DNA of 64,000 bases. Source: UBA6115 sp050953005 (GTDB lineage Bacteria; Bacillota; Clostridia; Christensenellales; Aristaeellaceae). The translations under genes and the position numbers were made by a program. The stretch is from contig JBMNLV010000009.1 of NCBI GenBank assembly GCA_050953005.1, forward strand, positions 62,001 to 126,000. Reading direction: 5' to 3'. The notes beneath the pieces are model-generated. The model made no database searches. It had not been told where the DNA came from and saw only the letters and a list, made by a program, of their open reading frames with translations. Of this stretch, positions 16,329 through 25,539 are shown piece after piece. Position 1 is the stretch's first letter, and every line of letters starts with the position of its first letter.

Positions 16329-18248
16329 TTAAAAGTCTGTGCTTTGCTCCAGTGCCTTGCTGGCTTCTTCATTTTTGAGCGTCGCAATCAGCCGCTCATG
16401 CGTGACGTCGTTAAAAGCCTGCCCCTTGCGGTTGCGTACTGACACCGAGCCATCTTCGGCTTCACGGTCGCCAATGACCAGCATATAGGGTATTTTCATC
16501 ATCTGCGCCTCGCGCACCTTGAAGCCGATTTTCTCATTGCGCAAGTCAAGTTCTACGCGCAGCCCGGCTTTCTCCATTTCAGCCTTCAGGGCTTTGGCTG
16601 CCGTGTCTGCGCGTTCAGTGATGGTCAGGATACGCGCCTGCACGGGGGAGAGCCACAGGGGAAAAGCGCCGCCAAAGTGCTCGATGAGTACGGCGATAAA
16701 GCGCTCAATGGCGCCATAGACCACTCGGTGGATCATGACCGGGCGGTGTTTCTCGCCATCAGGGCCCACATAGGCAAGGTCGAAACGCTCAGGCAGGTTC
16801 ATGTCCAGCTGGATGGTGCCGCACTGCCAGGTACGGCCCAGGCTGTCCTGAAGATGGAAGTCGATCTTGGGGCCGTAGAAGGCGCCGTCGCCCTCGTTTA
16901 CCACATAGGGAACGCCAATTTCATCCAGCGCGCCACGCAGGCCTTCGGTAGCCAGTTCCCACATCTCGTCCGTGCCGATGCTTTTTTCGGGCCGCGTGCT
17001 CAGCTCTACCTTGTAGGAAAGGCCGAAAACCTTGTATACCTTGTCAGTCAGACGGTAAACACCGATAATCTCATCCTTGATTTGATCAGGGGTCATGAAC
17101 AGATGGGCATCATCCTGGTTGAAGCAGCGCACACGCATCAGCCCGTGCAGTGTGCCGGATTTTTCGTGCCGATGCACCAGACCCAACTCGCCCATACGCA
17201 CAGGCAGGTCACGGTAGGACCACATCCTGCGTTTAAACGCCAGGATGCCGCCGGGACAATTCATGGGCTTGATGGCAAAATCCTGGTCATCAATCCTGGT
17301 GGTGTACATATTGTCGCGGTAATTGTCCCAATGGCCGCTGGTTTCCCACAGCGCCCGTGAGAGCATAATAGGCGTTTTGATTTCCTGATAGCCTGCTTCC
17401 AAGTGCACTTTACGCCAATAATCCTCCAGCACATTGCGCAGTATCATACCGTTGGGGTAGAAGAACGGGAAACCGGGTCCCTCGTCAAGAACGTCAAACA
17501 AATCCAGTTCGCGCCCCAGCTTGCGGTGGTCGCGTTTTTTGGCTTCCTCGATGCGCGCCAGATAGGCATCCAAATCGGCTTTGTCGGTGAAAGCTGTGCC
17601 ATAGATGCGCTGCAGCATCTTGTTTTTTTCGCTGCCGCGCCAGTAGGCGCCAGCCAGGCTGGTCAGTTTGAAGGCCTTGATTTTGCCGGTAGAGGGCAGA
17701 TGCGGCCCGGCACACAGATCGATAAACTCACCCTGCCTGTAAAAAGACAGCTCCTCATCTTCCGGAAGGTCAAGGATCAACTCCACTTTATAGGGTTCAT
17801 CGCGTTGCTGCATCAGGGCAATGGCCTCTTCCCGCGACAGGGTGAAGCGTTCCTCGCGTTCATTTTTCTTGATGATGCGCGCCATTTCTTTTTCGATACG
17901 CGCCAGATCCTCCGGCTGGAAAGGCTCCTCCACATCAAAATCGTAGTAAAATCCGTTCTCAATGGACGGGCCGATCGCCAGCTTGGCCTTGGGAAAGAGA
18001 TTTTTGACAGCGCTGGCCAGCACGTGACTGGCAGTATGGCGCAGCAGGTGGCGGGCTTCCTCGTCCTCAAAGCCTACGGGCTCCAGCGTGCCCTCCTCAA
18101 ACAGCGGCGCCATCAGCTCCACCAGCGCGCCGTTATGACGGGCGGCGATGGCGCTTTTGCGCGCATCAGGCGCAAGGTCCTTGAAAGCATCCAGCGCGTT
18201 GACGCCAGGCTGATACTCCCCGGAGTGTCCCATAACAGTCAGTTTCAT
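16329..18248 (-). CDS. thrS: Threonyl-tRNA synthetase
   Basis: A 639-residue class II synthetase. The ATG at 18248 is preceded by AAGGAGGAAGAT; a longer in-frame extension would read into the T-box terminator and is rejected. The N-terminal TGS domain is followed by the editing domain with HTASHVLASAVKNLFP (the metal-binding HxxxH, here HTASH) and the catalytic core. The core shows motif 2 around GLVHRHEKSGTLHGLMRVRCF and motif 3 in VVYGAIERFIAVLIEH. The zinc-site Cys appears in KPMNCPGG. The C-terminal anticodon-binding domain ends the protein. Expression is controlled by the T-box leader upstream. Confidence 0.98.
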   Translation of the reverse strand: MKLTVMGHSGEYQPGVNALDAFKDLAPDARKSAIAARHNGALVELMAPLFEEGTLEPVGFEDEEARHLLRHTASHVLASAVKNLFPKAKLAIGPSIENGFYYDFDVEEPFQPEDLARIEKEMARIIKKNEREERFTLSREEAIALMQQRDEPYKVELILDLPEDEELSFYRQGEFIDLCAGPHLPSTGKIKAFKLTSLAGAYWRGSEKNKMLQRIYGTAFTDKADLDAYLARIEEAKKRDHRKLGRELDLFDVLDEGPGFPFFYPNGMILRNVLEDYWRKVHLEAGYQEIKTPIMLSRALWETSGHWDNYRDNMYTTRIDDQDFAIKPMNCPGGILAFKRRMWSYRDLPVRMGELGLVHRHEKSGTLHGLMRVRCFNQDDAHLFMTPDQIKDEIIGVYRLTDKVYKVFGLSYKVELSTRPEKSIGTDEMWELATEGLRGALDEIGVPYVVNEGDGAFYGPKIDFHLQDSLGRTWQCGTIQLDMNLPERFDLAYVGPDGEKHRPVMIHRVVYGAIERFIAVLIEHFGGAFPLWLSPVQARILTITERADTAAKALKAEMEKAGLRVELDLRNEKIGFKVREAQMMKIPYMLVIGDREAEDGSVSVRNRKGQAFNDVTHERLIATLKNEEASKALEQSTDF

Positions 18249-18270
18249 ATCTTCCTCCTTGATTGAATAC

Positions 18271-18487
18271 GGTATAAAAAAACAGCCGCCCACACAGGGA
18301 CGGATGATCATGTCCGCGGTTCCACCCAGATTGCCGGTTTCCCGGCCGCTCTTTTGCGCTGTAACGCTCGCCTTGCGTTCATGTCAGGCGGTGGTACTGT
18401 CCCCTTCCGTGCCCGGCGCGCTTTCAGCCTTGGCGCTGCCTCTCTTGGGGCGGTCAGGGGGAGCTTGTCCTCCCTCATTCACGAATG
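18271..18487 (-). promoter_or_regulatory. T-box riboswitch upstream of thrS
   Basis: On the minus strand the leader holds the conserved T-box TGGGTGGAACCGCGG (18328-18314). It is followed by a terminator in which CCGTCCC pairs with GGGCGG before a run of seven T (18303-18275). A long structured stem I region precedes it. Uncharged tRNA-Thr should favour the antiterminator and turn thrS on. The specifier codon was not assigned with certainty. Confidence 0.92.
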
Positions 18488-18492
18488 GATAC

Positions 18493-18521
18493 AGTATACT
18501 CCCTGTAGGCGCCGGCGTCAA
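18493..18521 (-). promoter_or_regulatory. Predicted promoter of thrS
   Basis: On the minus strand TTGACG (18521-18516), a 17-bp spacer and TATACT (18498-18493), placed so that transcription begins at the 5' end of the T-box leader. Confidence 0.8.
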
Positions 18522-18828
18522 CATTTTGGGCTCATTTGGAATACAGGCACGATATTCTTTTCTTCAAGCTTTTGTTGTTGGTTGTCGGTGTATGAGGATT
18601 GAAGCCTTTACAGCTCTTGACCGGCTGGAAGATACATAGTACATTATGTCCAGGTCAATGCCTCCACCCCATCCGGCGCTTTGAGATACAAGTCTGGCGT
18701 TTTAATGAGTGGCGCAGCTTTGCACCGCTGGCTGTTGGCTCGCGACGGAGTGACTGCAAGCCGGTCAGGAAGCATTGCTATATATTAAACATCATAAGGT
18801 ATACCGGAATCGCAAAAGGAGACAGGTT
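18522..18828. other. Divergent intergenic region thrS/secreted-protein gene
   Basis: About 300 bases with no supported gene. Frames here have no ribosome site. It should hold the promoter of the gene at 18829, but I see no clear -10/-35 pair. Confidence 0.5.
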
Positions 18829-19629
18829 ATGTTCAAAAAAAAGTCGTTTCTGAGCTTGTTTATCATCGTGTTGCTTCTTTTTTCTGCAGACGCATACATG
18901 GAAACCAAGGATATCTTTGCGGATTACCGTTCCAGGGGGATTGAAATATACAGCGTGGAATCCGGCGATTTGACCGAGAACGCCGAGTGTTATCAAGATG
19001 CCCATATCTTGACAGTCATCAAGGTTAAAAAGAAGCCCAAGGCGGAGGTTCTTTATGCTTTGGAGGTGGACAGCGGATCCTGGACACATGATATTCGTGC
19101 GGTCTTTGCTGACAAAAACCAGCTTGCGGGACTGCGTGCCGGCGACTTGGTGGCTGTTGTTGGCAAGGTTGGGAAAGCGCGTTGGAACCAGCTGGCCGAT
19201 GTGGTGCTGACGGATTGTCAGGTGATTTTCGTGAACCTGGAAGCCAGCAAACTGCAAAGCGAGCTGGTTGCCAACAAGGAACTAGCTGTTTGGGACAGGC
19301 AAAAGCTTACCAGAGCCAGGTATGAGAAGGACTTAATAGCTTACAAGGCAAAAGCTGTTGCGCCGGACTACGAACAGGTTGCCCGGAATCCCGATCAGTT
19401 CAGGAACCAGATATTCAGTGTCAATGGCACAGTTGTCGGTACAATAGAATATGTCTTCCGCTATACCGAGATCCTGTTGCGAGATTACAGGGGAAACCTC
19501 TGGGTGGTGTACTACGTCCGCGAGGATGGAGGCGAGAGGTTTCTGGTCAATGACAGGCTTGAGGTATACGGCATCAGCAGCGGAATTAAGACATTCGTAT
19601 CCGGAGAAAGCCAGGTTTTTATGCATTGA
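18829..19629 (+). CDS. Secreted protein of unknown function with OB-like repeats
   Basis: 266 residues. The ATG at 18829 has AAAAGGAGAC upstream. A signal peptide (FKKKSFLSLFIIVLLLFSADA) is present, without a lipobox Cys. The mature part seems to contain two beta-barrel-like segments: LRAGDLVAVVGKVGKARW near residues 103-120, and FSVNGTVVGTIEYVFRYTEILLRD with DRLEVYGISSG near the end. Patterns of the type GDxVxVxGxV are typical of OB-fold/tRNA_anti-like extracytoplasmic domains. It is probably monocistronic. The function is not known. Confidence 0.6.
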   Translation: MFKKKSFLSLFIIVLLLFSADAYMETKDIFADYRSRGIEIYSVESGDLTENAECYQDAHILTVIKVKKKPKAEVLYALEVDSGSWTHDIRAVFADKNQLAGLRAGDLVAVVGKVGKARWNQLADVVLTDCQVIFVNLEASKLQSELVANKELAVWDRQKLTRARYEKDLIAYKAKAVAPDYEQVARNPDQFRNQIFSVNGTVVGTIEYVFRYTEILLRDYRGNLWVVYYVREDGGERFLVNDRLEVYGISSGIKTFVSGESQVFMH

Positions 19630-19775
19630 CAAAAAAGTAATATTACATTGTAGCATTATCAGATTGATTTCATTTTGTCAAAATAAACTTTTTCGAAAAT
19701 ATGAATATGAATTGCTTCGCCACTCCAACACCAGCAAAACGTGTTGTAATAAAAAACAATGGGAGCCATATTGCT

Positions 19776-21065
19776 ATGCAGAATGATGAAGAAGCCAAAG
19801 TTATTAATCTATTGATTGTTGATGATGAACCTGGGATAGTTGAGAGCCTTCATACTCTCTGCACAAAACGATTTGCGAAAGCAGGCGTTTTCGTTATTCG
19901 TGCGTATTCCTCTGATGAAGTTATTCAGATTATGCAAAAGACATGTATCGATTTGTTGCTTTCAGATATTCGGATGCCGAAAATTAATGGCATAATGTTA
20001 GCGAACTGGGTTGAAAAGTATAACCCAATGTGCAAAATAATTTTTTTGACTGGGTATCGTTCTTTTGACTATGCAAGGGAAGCTGTTCAAAACCGATGTG
20101 TCGTTGACTTTCTGCTAAAATCTTCCGAAGATGAGGTTTTGTTACAGACGTTGGACAAACACATTAGATTATGTATTGAACTTCAACACAGAAAACTATC
20201 TGCTGATGAAATTAACCACATGGTTCAGCAGAAAGTACAATTATTGCCAGATTTCTGGTGGAAAACAAGCAGATACAATAATATATTGTATGAAACAAAA
20301 TATGTTTTGAATCGTCCGATTTGGTTGCTGTGGGTACAGTGTCAAAAGAATAAAGAAAGTACGGTAATTGCACACTTCGAATCATTATTCTATGTTTTAA
20401 TACGTGAAACAATGGCTCAATTTGAGTGTATTGGCTATACGATGCATCAAAACGATGGATATGTATTCTATCTGCAGGTTACAAACGATGAAATCCTACA
20501 AAACCCACATGCCTATCTGAGAAGCCGTCTTGAATTGTTGAAGACTCGTATACGATACATTCAAAATGTAGCAGCATTTATTTATACCGAACAAGGTTAC
20601 ATGATATCTGAACTGACTGAAAGAATTAAGAAGTTGTCTGACATTGCCTACATATACAGAGAAAGCAGAGAAACAATACTAGTTGGCGATCATTCTGAGA
20701 TAATGAAGAATCAGATAACAGAGTTCGCTGGAAAACAAATGCAGCTAATTCGCAAAATACACCAAATTATAGAAAAGAATATTAGCGATCCTAATTTTTC
20801 TCTTGACATCATCGCAGAAAAAACATTTTATAGTACTGCATATATTTCGCGGATCTTCCGTAAACAAACAGGGAAAAGAATAATTGACTATATTAATGAA
20901 TTACGGATTTCCAAAAGCAAGGTGTTGCTACAAGGAGGCATGCGTGTATCTGATGTTGCACACGAAGTTGGATTCCGTTCGTTAAGTTATTTTTCTTCTT
21001 TTTTCAAAAAGAATGTGGGCATGACACCAGGGGACTATCAAAGAAATGAATGTGATGTAATATGA
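19776..21065 (+). CDS. Response regulator with AraC-type DNA-binding domain (YesN-like)
   Basis: 429 residues. The start at 19776 follows GGGAG and begins directly before the receiver domain. The receiver has the acidic pair in LLIVDDEPG, the phospho-acceptor Asp64 in LLLSDIRMPKI, and the signalling Thr/Lys region as FLTGYRSFDYA and FLLKSSEDE. A middle region of about 200 residues is uncharacterised. The C-terminus has two helix-turn-helix units (DIIAEKTFYSTAYISRIFRKQTG and RVSDVAHEVGFRSLSYFSSFFKKNVGMTPGDYQR), the AraC signature. It overlaps the kinase gene by four bases (ATGA). It most likely activates the binding-protein/permease operon downstream. Confidence 0.92.
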   Translation: MQNDEEAKVINLLIVDDEPGIVESLHTLCTKRFAKAGVFVIRAYSSDEVIQIMQKTCIDLLLSDIRMPKINGIMLANWVEKYNPMCKIIFLTGYRSFDYAREAVQNRCVVDFLLKSSEDEVLLQTLDKHIRLCIELQHRKLSADEINHMVQQKVQLLPDFWWKTSRYNNILYETKYVLNRPIWLLWVQCQKNKESTVIAHFESLFYVLIRETMAQFECIGYTMHQNDGYVFYLQVTNDEILQNPHAYLRSRLELLKTRIRYIQNVAAFIYTEQGYMISELTERIKKLSDIAYIYRESRETILVGDHSEIMKNQITEFAGKQMQLIRKIHQIIEKNISDPNFSLDIIAEKTFYSTAYISRIFRKQTGKRIIDYINELRISKSKVLLQGGMRVSDVAHEVGFRSLSYFSSFFKKNVGMTPGDYQRNECDVI

Positions 21066-22684
21066 AACTGACAAACAAACTGACCATACTGATTGTTTTT
21101 ATCTGTATGATACTGTTACTTGCATTTACTGCCTTTGAAAGGGCTTTGTTTCAGAAAAGTCAAATGCAAAGCCTAAACCAAAGTAAGCAGATTGTTCAAC
21201 AGGCAGTAGATGTAACTGACCATGAGGTATCATGGATGAGTACACAACTTGCCTCATTGGCATCATATCAAGGAACAAATCTGGCTAATATGTATGCAAA
21301 GCTTGATATGTTTGGCAATTTTATTGAATATGGTAGAATCATCCAGGCAAGGTTGTCATTGATGCAGAATAGCGTTGATACTGTCTCTTATGTCAAAGTG
21401 ATTATGCTAGAAGACCGACATGAAATTTCATCAAAAACGCTTTATCAGGAGCTTACAGATGATGATTATAGCTATTGGTCAAGCATCCTGTCACATGACA
21501 GAAAAATTATTAATCGTAACGATGAAATTATACTATGTCAAGAACTTGCATCAGCCAAGGCAACAGGAAACAGTTACGCGGTAGCTTCGTTTTCAGTACA
21601 AAAACTATTTGATAAGTTTGTGAAAATGTGTGGTGAAAGATACAGGTTCGATTTGTATTTGGGGGATGAATTGTTGTGCACTTCAGGAGATGATATCAAT
21701 AATACATATTGTCTATTGGAATACCCCATCGAAAAATTGACCGAAAACAAATCAACACCTCTGAATTTATACATTTCGACGGAAAAGATATCATATGACG
21801 ATACAGTATTCAAGCAGTTTTATATAGGTTTAGGCTTGTTCACACTGATTATACTTATTTGTCTAATTTTGATGGTTACTGTATGCAGATATCTTGTACA
21901 TCACCCGCTGAAGAAAATACTCGTTGCGTTTGAATTGCTTTGTCAAGGTGATACAAGTGTGCGCATACAGACAAAACGAACGGATGAATTCAGTCAATTA
22001 TACATAAATTTCAATGAAATGGCTATGCAATTGGAAAGAGTGATCGGAGAAAAGATATCCGCCCAATTGAAACGTTTACAAGGACAAATTAACCCACATT
22101 TTTTGCATAATGGATTTTATCAAATTTATAGAATGTGTAAAGATGAAGATTTACAAGGCGCTGCTGAAATGTCCATGCAATTGTCCAGATTCTATGAATT
22201 TATTAATGACGAAATTATTAATGATCAGTTTGTGCTCCTTGAAAAAGAATACCAGCATGCATTGACTTATTGCATAATTCAAAGGATTCGATTTGAGGAC
22301 CAGTTTATTCTGGAAGCGCAGCCTTTACCGGAAACGCTTAGACAGTTCAAAGTTCCAAGTTTAATCATTCAACCAGTTTTGGAAAATATATTTTCGCATG
22401 TCCTTGGAAATACTCCGGATACGAAGATACGTATAAGAGTAACATTTGAACAGAAGGAAAATATTGTTTTTCTGAAAGTTGAAAACAATGGAAAGCAGTT
22501 GTCTGAAAGTGAGCTCAATGCGATGTGCAGGAATCTGAATACGTATGAACATGGCTTCGCACACAGCAGCTTAACAAATATACATGTCAGGTTACGCATG
22601 GCAATGGGAGAAAAAGCAGGAATTGAACTAAAGCACAGTACGCTGGGTGGTTTATTGGTTGTCCTAGTTCTAGTCGAAATATAA
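21062..22684 (+). CDS. Sensor histidine kinase (YesM/LytS-type)
   Basis: A 540-residue membrane kinase. The first membrane helix is at about residues 8-27, followed by an extracytoplasmic sensing region of about 230 residues. A second helix (near 258-280, FTLIILICLILMVTVCRYL) leads into a HAMP linker (HHPLKKILVAFELLCQG). The His-kinase block reads QGQINPHFLHNGFYQIYRM; the usual PHFLYNTL is altered to PHFLHNGF. The ATPase domain has the N-box QPVLENIFSHV, and the D/G box is the atypical VENNGK. It is translationally coupled to the regulator and should sense the sugar or its binding protein. Confidence 0.9.
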   Translation: MKLTNKLTILIVFICMILLLAFTAFERALFQKSQMQSLNQSKQIVQQAVDVTDHEVSWMSTQLASLASYQGTNLANMYAKLDMFGNFIEYGRIIQARLSLMQNSVDTVSYVKVIMLEDRHEISSKTLYQELTDDDYSYWSSILSHDRKIINRNDEIILCQELASAKATGNSYAVASFSVQKLFDKFVKMCGERYRFDLYLGDELLCTSGDDINNTYCLLEYPIEKLTENKSTPLNLYISTEKISYDDTVFKQFYIGLGLFTLIILICLILMVTVCRYLVHHPLKKILVAFELLCQGDTSVRIQTKRTDEFSQLYINFNEMAMQLERVIGEKISAQLKRLQGQINPHFLHNGFYQIYRMCKDEDLQGAAEMSMQLSRFYEFINDEIINDQFVLLEKEYQHALTYCIIQRIRFEDQFILEAQPLPETLRQFKVPSLIIQPVLENIFSHVLGNTPDTKIRIRVTFEQKENIVFLKVENNGKQLSESELNAMCRNLNTYEHGFAHSSLTNIHVRLRMAMGEKAGIELKHSTLGGLLVVLVLVEI

Positions 22685-22730
22685 AGGAATAAAAAGGACA
22701 AAAATAAGCAAAGATGTCAAAAAAATGATA

Positions 22731-22759
22731 TTGTCTGGATAAATAATACAAGCTATAAA
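22731..22759 (+). promoter_or_regulatory. Predicted promoter of the sugar-uptake operon
   Basis: TTGTCT (22731-22736), a 17-bp spacer and TATAAA (22754-22759), between the kinase and the binding-protein gene. The weak -35 fits dependence on the AraC-type regulator. Confidence 0.55.
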
Positions 22760-22827
22760 TATAACATCACGTCTGGAGTGATGGATTAAACAAGACAAAT
22801 TTCAGATTGCGAAAGGAGAAACAGACT

Positions 22828-24519
22828 ATGAAACGTTTATTGGCATGTATTCTTGTTCTTGTACTCATTGCAAGTTGCAGCATGACATTGGCAGAAGGTG
22901 CATTTGAGCCTTTTGAAGAACCGTTCAAATTGAAAGTCGTGATGCGTTACAACGAGTCGGAGCGTCCAGGGCTGACGCCGGAAAAGACCATCTGGAATGA
23001 TTGGCTTAAGGAATATCTGAATATCGAACTCGAATGGCTTTGGATAACGACTGATGGTGGTTGGAACGAGAAACTGAACGCTTCTCTGGCATCAGGCGAT
23101 ATTCCTGATGTTTTGAATCTGAACAGTAGTCAGTACCGTGAATTTCTTGACAATGGCTATCTACGCCCCATCGATGATGCATGGAACAAGTATGCATCCG
23201 ATGCACTAAAGTCGATGTATGAAAAAGTTCATAACGATCCCTTGAGGGATGCTACCTACAAGAATCAGCTCTACGCAATTCCTCGTGCAGAAGACAATAC
23301 TGCTGTAACAAAACTGTTGTGGATCCGTCAGGACTGGCTTGATAATCTTGGTGAAGATATCCCCACCTGCACAGAAGAACTGGCGGAACTGATGCGCAAA
23401 TTCACATTCAACGATCCTGACAAAGATGGCAAAGATAATACATATGGATTTGCCATGCATGGAGATCCCGGCAATATCACAGTTGGTTACTTCGGAATTT
23501 TCGAAGCGTTTGGTGCATATCCCTATCGCTGGATCTTGAGGGATGGACAGATTGTGAATGGTTCCATTCAGCCCGAAATGAAGCAAGCACTAGATTATCT
23601 GCGTGACTTATATGCCGAGAAGGTGCTCAATCCCGAGTTTGCAACATTGAGTTACGACCAATGTGTTGCTGATATTTCCAATTCTAAAGTCGGACTTCTT
23701 ACCGGCCAATGGCATTTACCCAATCATGCCCTGCAGAACTCTATGCGTAATGACAGTGCATGTGAATGGATTGCTGTCCCCATGGTATCCACTGAAACAG
23801 GTGTACCTGCCAAGACAATTCTAAACGAACAGCTATCCTACGAATTCAACGTCGTTACAGTAACAGCACCAAAAGGTACCGAAGAAGCCTTGGTAAAGAT
23901 GATGAACCTTTTTGCCGATGTTTGTTTCAGCACCTATTATCCTGAATATGTCAGCAGCAATGTGTATTGGTCTACAGATCCTGAAGAACGCAAGGCACAG
24001 GAAGAACGCTTTATTTGGTACTGGGCTCCTGTTCGTATCTGGGACCCTGCACAAAACGTAGGCCTGACAGAGGGATATACCCGTTTCTTTGCCTCTGCTG
24101 ATGGAGAATTACCCTCCTTCATTACCTCTGACTCTGATATTGCGCTGGTTACAGCATGGCGTAACTGGTGGCTTCAGCCCAAAACCGAACGCACTCGTGA
24201 TGATTCTGTTTACGGTGATTGGATTTGGGCATGGGCATATGGCATGAATTTTGGTGGTCCGGAATCCACTTATGCTCTTGGACTCAAATTGAAGGATGAG
24301 GGTTACAATGAACTGGATGTTAACTATGGCGGCAGCAGTACCGCGGGCAGTAAATATTCCTCCACCATCAATGCTCATATCAGCACATATATCAACCGTT
24401 ACATTATGGGTGAGGTGGCAGTTGAATCCTGGGATCAGTTTGTATCTGATGTTTTGCAAATGGGTGGTCAGGAATGGACTGATGAAATAAATGCTGCATA
24501 TTGGAATATTCACAAGTAA
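22828..24519 (+). CDS. Extracellular solute-binding lipoprotein (LplA-like)
   Basis: 563 residues; the ATG at 22828 has AAAGGAGAAACAG upstream. The signal peptide ends in a lipobox (LIASC), so the protein should be lipid-anchored on the outer face of the membrane. The rest reads as a family 1 binding protein for oligosaccharides, for example LWIRQDWLDNLGEDIPTC, FNDPDKDGKDNTYGFAMHG and a C-terminal WDQFVSDVLQMGGQEW, all typical of LplA/YtcQ-type proteins that serve two-permease importers without a dedicated ATPase. It is first in an operon with two permeases and a GH172-type enzyme, so it should deliver a furanoside-containing oligosaccharide. Confidence 0.93.
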   Translation: MKRLLACILVLVLIASCSMTLAEGAFEPFEEPFKLKVVMRYNESERPGLTPEKTIWNDWLKEYLNIELEWLWITTDGGWNEKLNASLASGDIPDVLNLNSSQYREFLDNGYLRPIDDAWNKYASDALKSMYEKVHNDPLRDATYKNQLYAIPRAEDNTAVTKLLWIRQDWLDNLGEDIPTCTEELAELMRKFTFNDPDKDGKDNTYGFAMHGDPGNITVGYFGIFEAFGAYPYRWILRDGQIVNGSIQPEMKQALDYLRDLYAEKVLNPEFATLSYDQCVADISNSKVGLLTGQWHLPNHALQNSMRNDSACEWIAVPMVSTETGVPAKTILNEQLSYEFNVVTVTAPKGTEEALVKMMNLFADVCFSTYYPEYVSSNVYWSTDPEERKAQEERFIWYWAPVRIWDPAQNVGLTEGYTRFFASADGELPSFITSDSDIALVTAWRNWWLQPKTERTRDDSVYGDWIWAWAYGMNFGGPESTYALGLKLKDEGYNELDVNYGGSSTAGSKYSSTINAHISTYINRYIMGEVAVESWDQFVSDVLQMGGQEWTDEINAAYWNIHK

Positions 24520-24542
24520 AACAAATCAAGTCTCATATGTGT

Positions 24543-24570
24543 CGAGGGCAGTTCAAGTGAACTGTCCTCG
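24543..24570 (+). promoter_or_regulatory. Intercistronic hairpin after the binding-protein gene
   Basis: CGAGGGCAGTTCA pairs with TGAACTGTCCTCG around a two-base AG (offset by one G/T step). It has no T-run, so it probably protects the upstream message and keeps the binding protein in excess over the permeases. Confidence 0.65.
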
Positions 24571-24605
24571 CTTAATAGATAAACAGGATGAGGAGACATA
24601 ATACA

Positions 24606-25529
24606 ATGCCGTATGCCCGAAATCAGAGAACACTAATAAAATTGCAAAGAATTAAAAGAGAACTTCCTCTTCATTTGATGCTGATACCGGGTATTGTGAT
24701 TATAGCAATATTCTGCTATCTGCCGATGTTTGGTATCATTATTGCGTTTCAGAAATTCAATCCATTGATGTCCTTCAAAAGTCCATTTATTGGGCTGGAA
24801 AACTTTCGATTTATGTTTAACCTGCCGACATTTTGGCAGGTGGTTCGGAATACAGTTGAAATTTCCTTTATGCGTATCGTATTTGGCTTGATTACTCCCA
24901 TCGTAATATCGCTTTTAATCAATGAACTGCGTTCGGTGCGGTTTATGCGTGCCACACAAGTTGTGTTATTTATTCCATATTTTTTATCCTGGGTTATTCT
25001 TACAAGCATCTTTCGGGAAATGTTCTCATTAAACGGCATCGTGAATTCAGTTCTTGAACCACTGCTGGGTCACAAGATATTTTTCATGGCTGATGGACGA
25101 TGGTTTAGGGCCATTCTGATTATTACTGGCGTATGGCAGGGAATGGGGTATAACATAGTGATTTATTCTGCAGCTATTATAGGAACCAATCCCGCGCTTT
25201 ATGAAGCAGCAATTGTGGATGGTGCAGGGCGTTTTAGGAGAGCGTGGCATGTTACATTGCCAGCAATCAGACCAATTATCATTTTGTTGACAACTTTGTC
25301 AATCGGTGGTTTGTTGAGTGCTGGATTCGATCAGATATATTTGATGTATAATCCACTTGTTTATGAGTCCGCAGATGTACTGGATACATTCATTTACAGG
25401 CTTGGTATGACCGATGGGCAGTACGGTGTTTCATCCGCATTAAGCCTTGTCCGCTCTGTTGTTGGACTTTTCCTTGTTGGTTCAAGTTACTATCTAGCCT
25501 ACAAGTTCAGTGATTATCGGATTTTCTGA
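24606..25529 (+). CDS. ABC sugar transporter permease (LplB-like)
   Basis: 307 residues. The ATG at 24606 is preferred because AGGAG lies ten bases upstream; the earlier ATG at 24588 overlaps that site. There are about six membrane helices. The family motif contacting the ATPase appears as YEAAIVDGAGRFRRAWHVTLPAIRPI (EAA loop). The N-terminus (RIKRELPLHLMLIPGIVIIAIFCYLPMFGIIIAFQKFNP) is characteristic of LplB/YteP permeases. It pairs with the next permease. The ATPase must come from elsewhere, as is usual for this type (MsmX-like). Confidence 0.94.
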   Translation: MPYARNQRTLIKLQRIKRELPLHLMLIPGIVIIAIFCYLPMFGIIIAFQKFNPLMSFKSPFIGLENFRFMFNLPTFWQVVRNTVEISFMRIVFGLITPIVISLLINELRSVRFMRATQVVLFIPYFLSWVILTSIFREMFSLNGIVNSVLEPLLGHKIFFMADGRWFRAILIITGVWQGMGYNIVIYSAAIIGTNPALYEAAIVDGAGRFRRAWHVTLPAIRPIIILLTTLSIGGLLSAGFDQIYLMYNPLVYESADVLDTFIYRLGMTDGQYGVSSALSLVRSVVGLFLVGSSYYLAYKFSDYRIF

Positions 25530-25539
25530 GGTAAATACG

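Noticed and set aside
16677..18266. Two long plus-strand frames opposite thrS
   Set aside because: Antisense shadows of thrS with no ribosome sites.
18259..18639. Plus-strand frame across the thrS leader
   Set aside because: It covers the T-box and terminator of thrS, which explain the conservation of this region.
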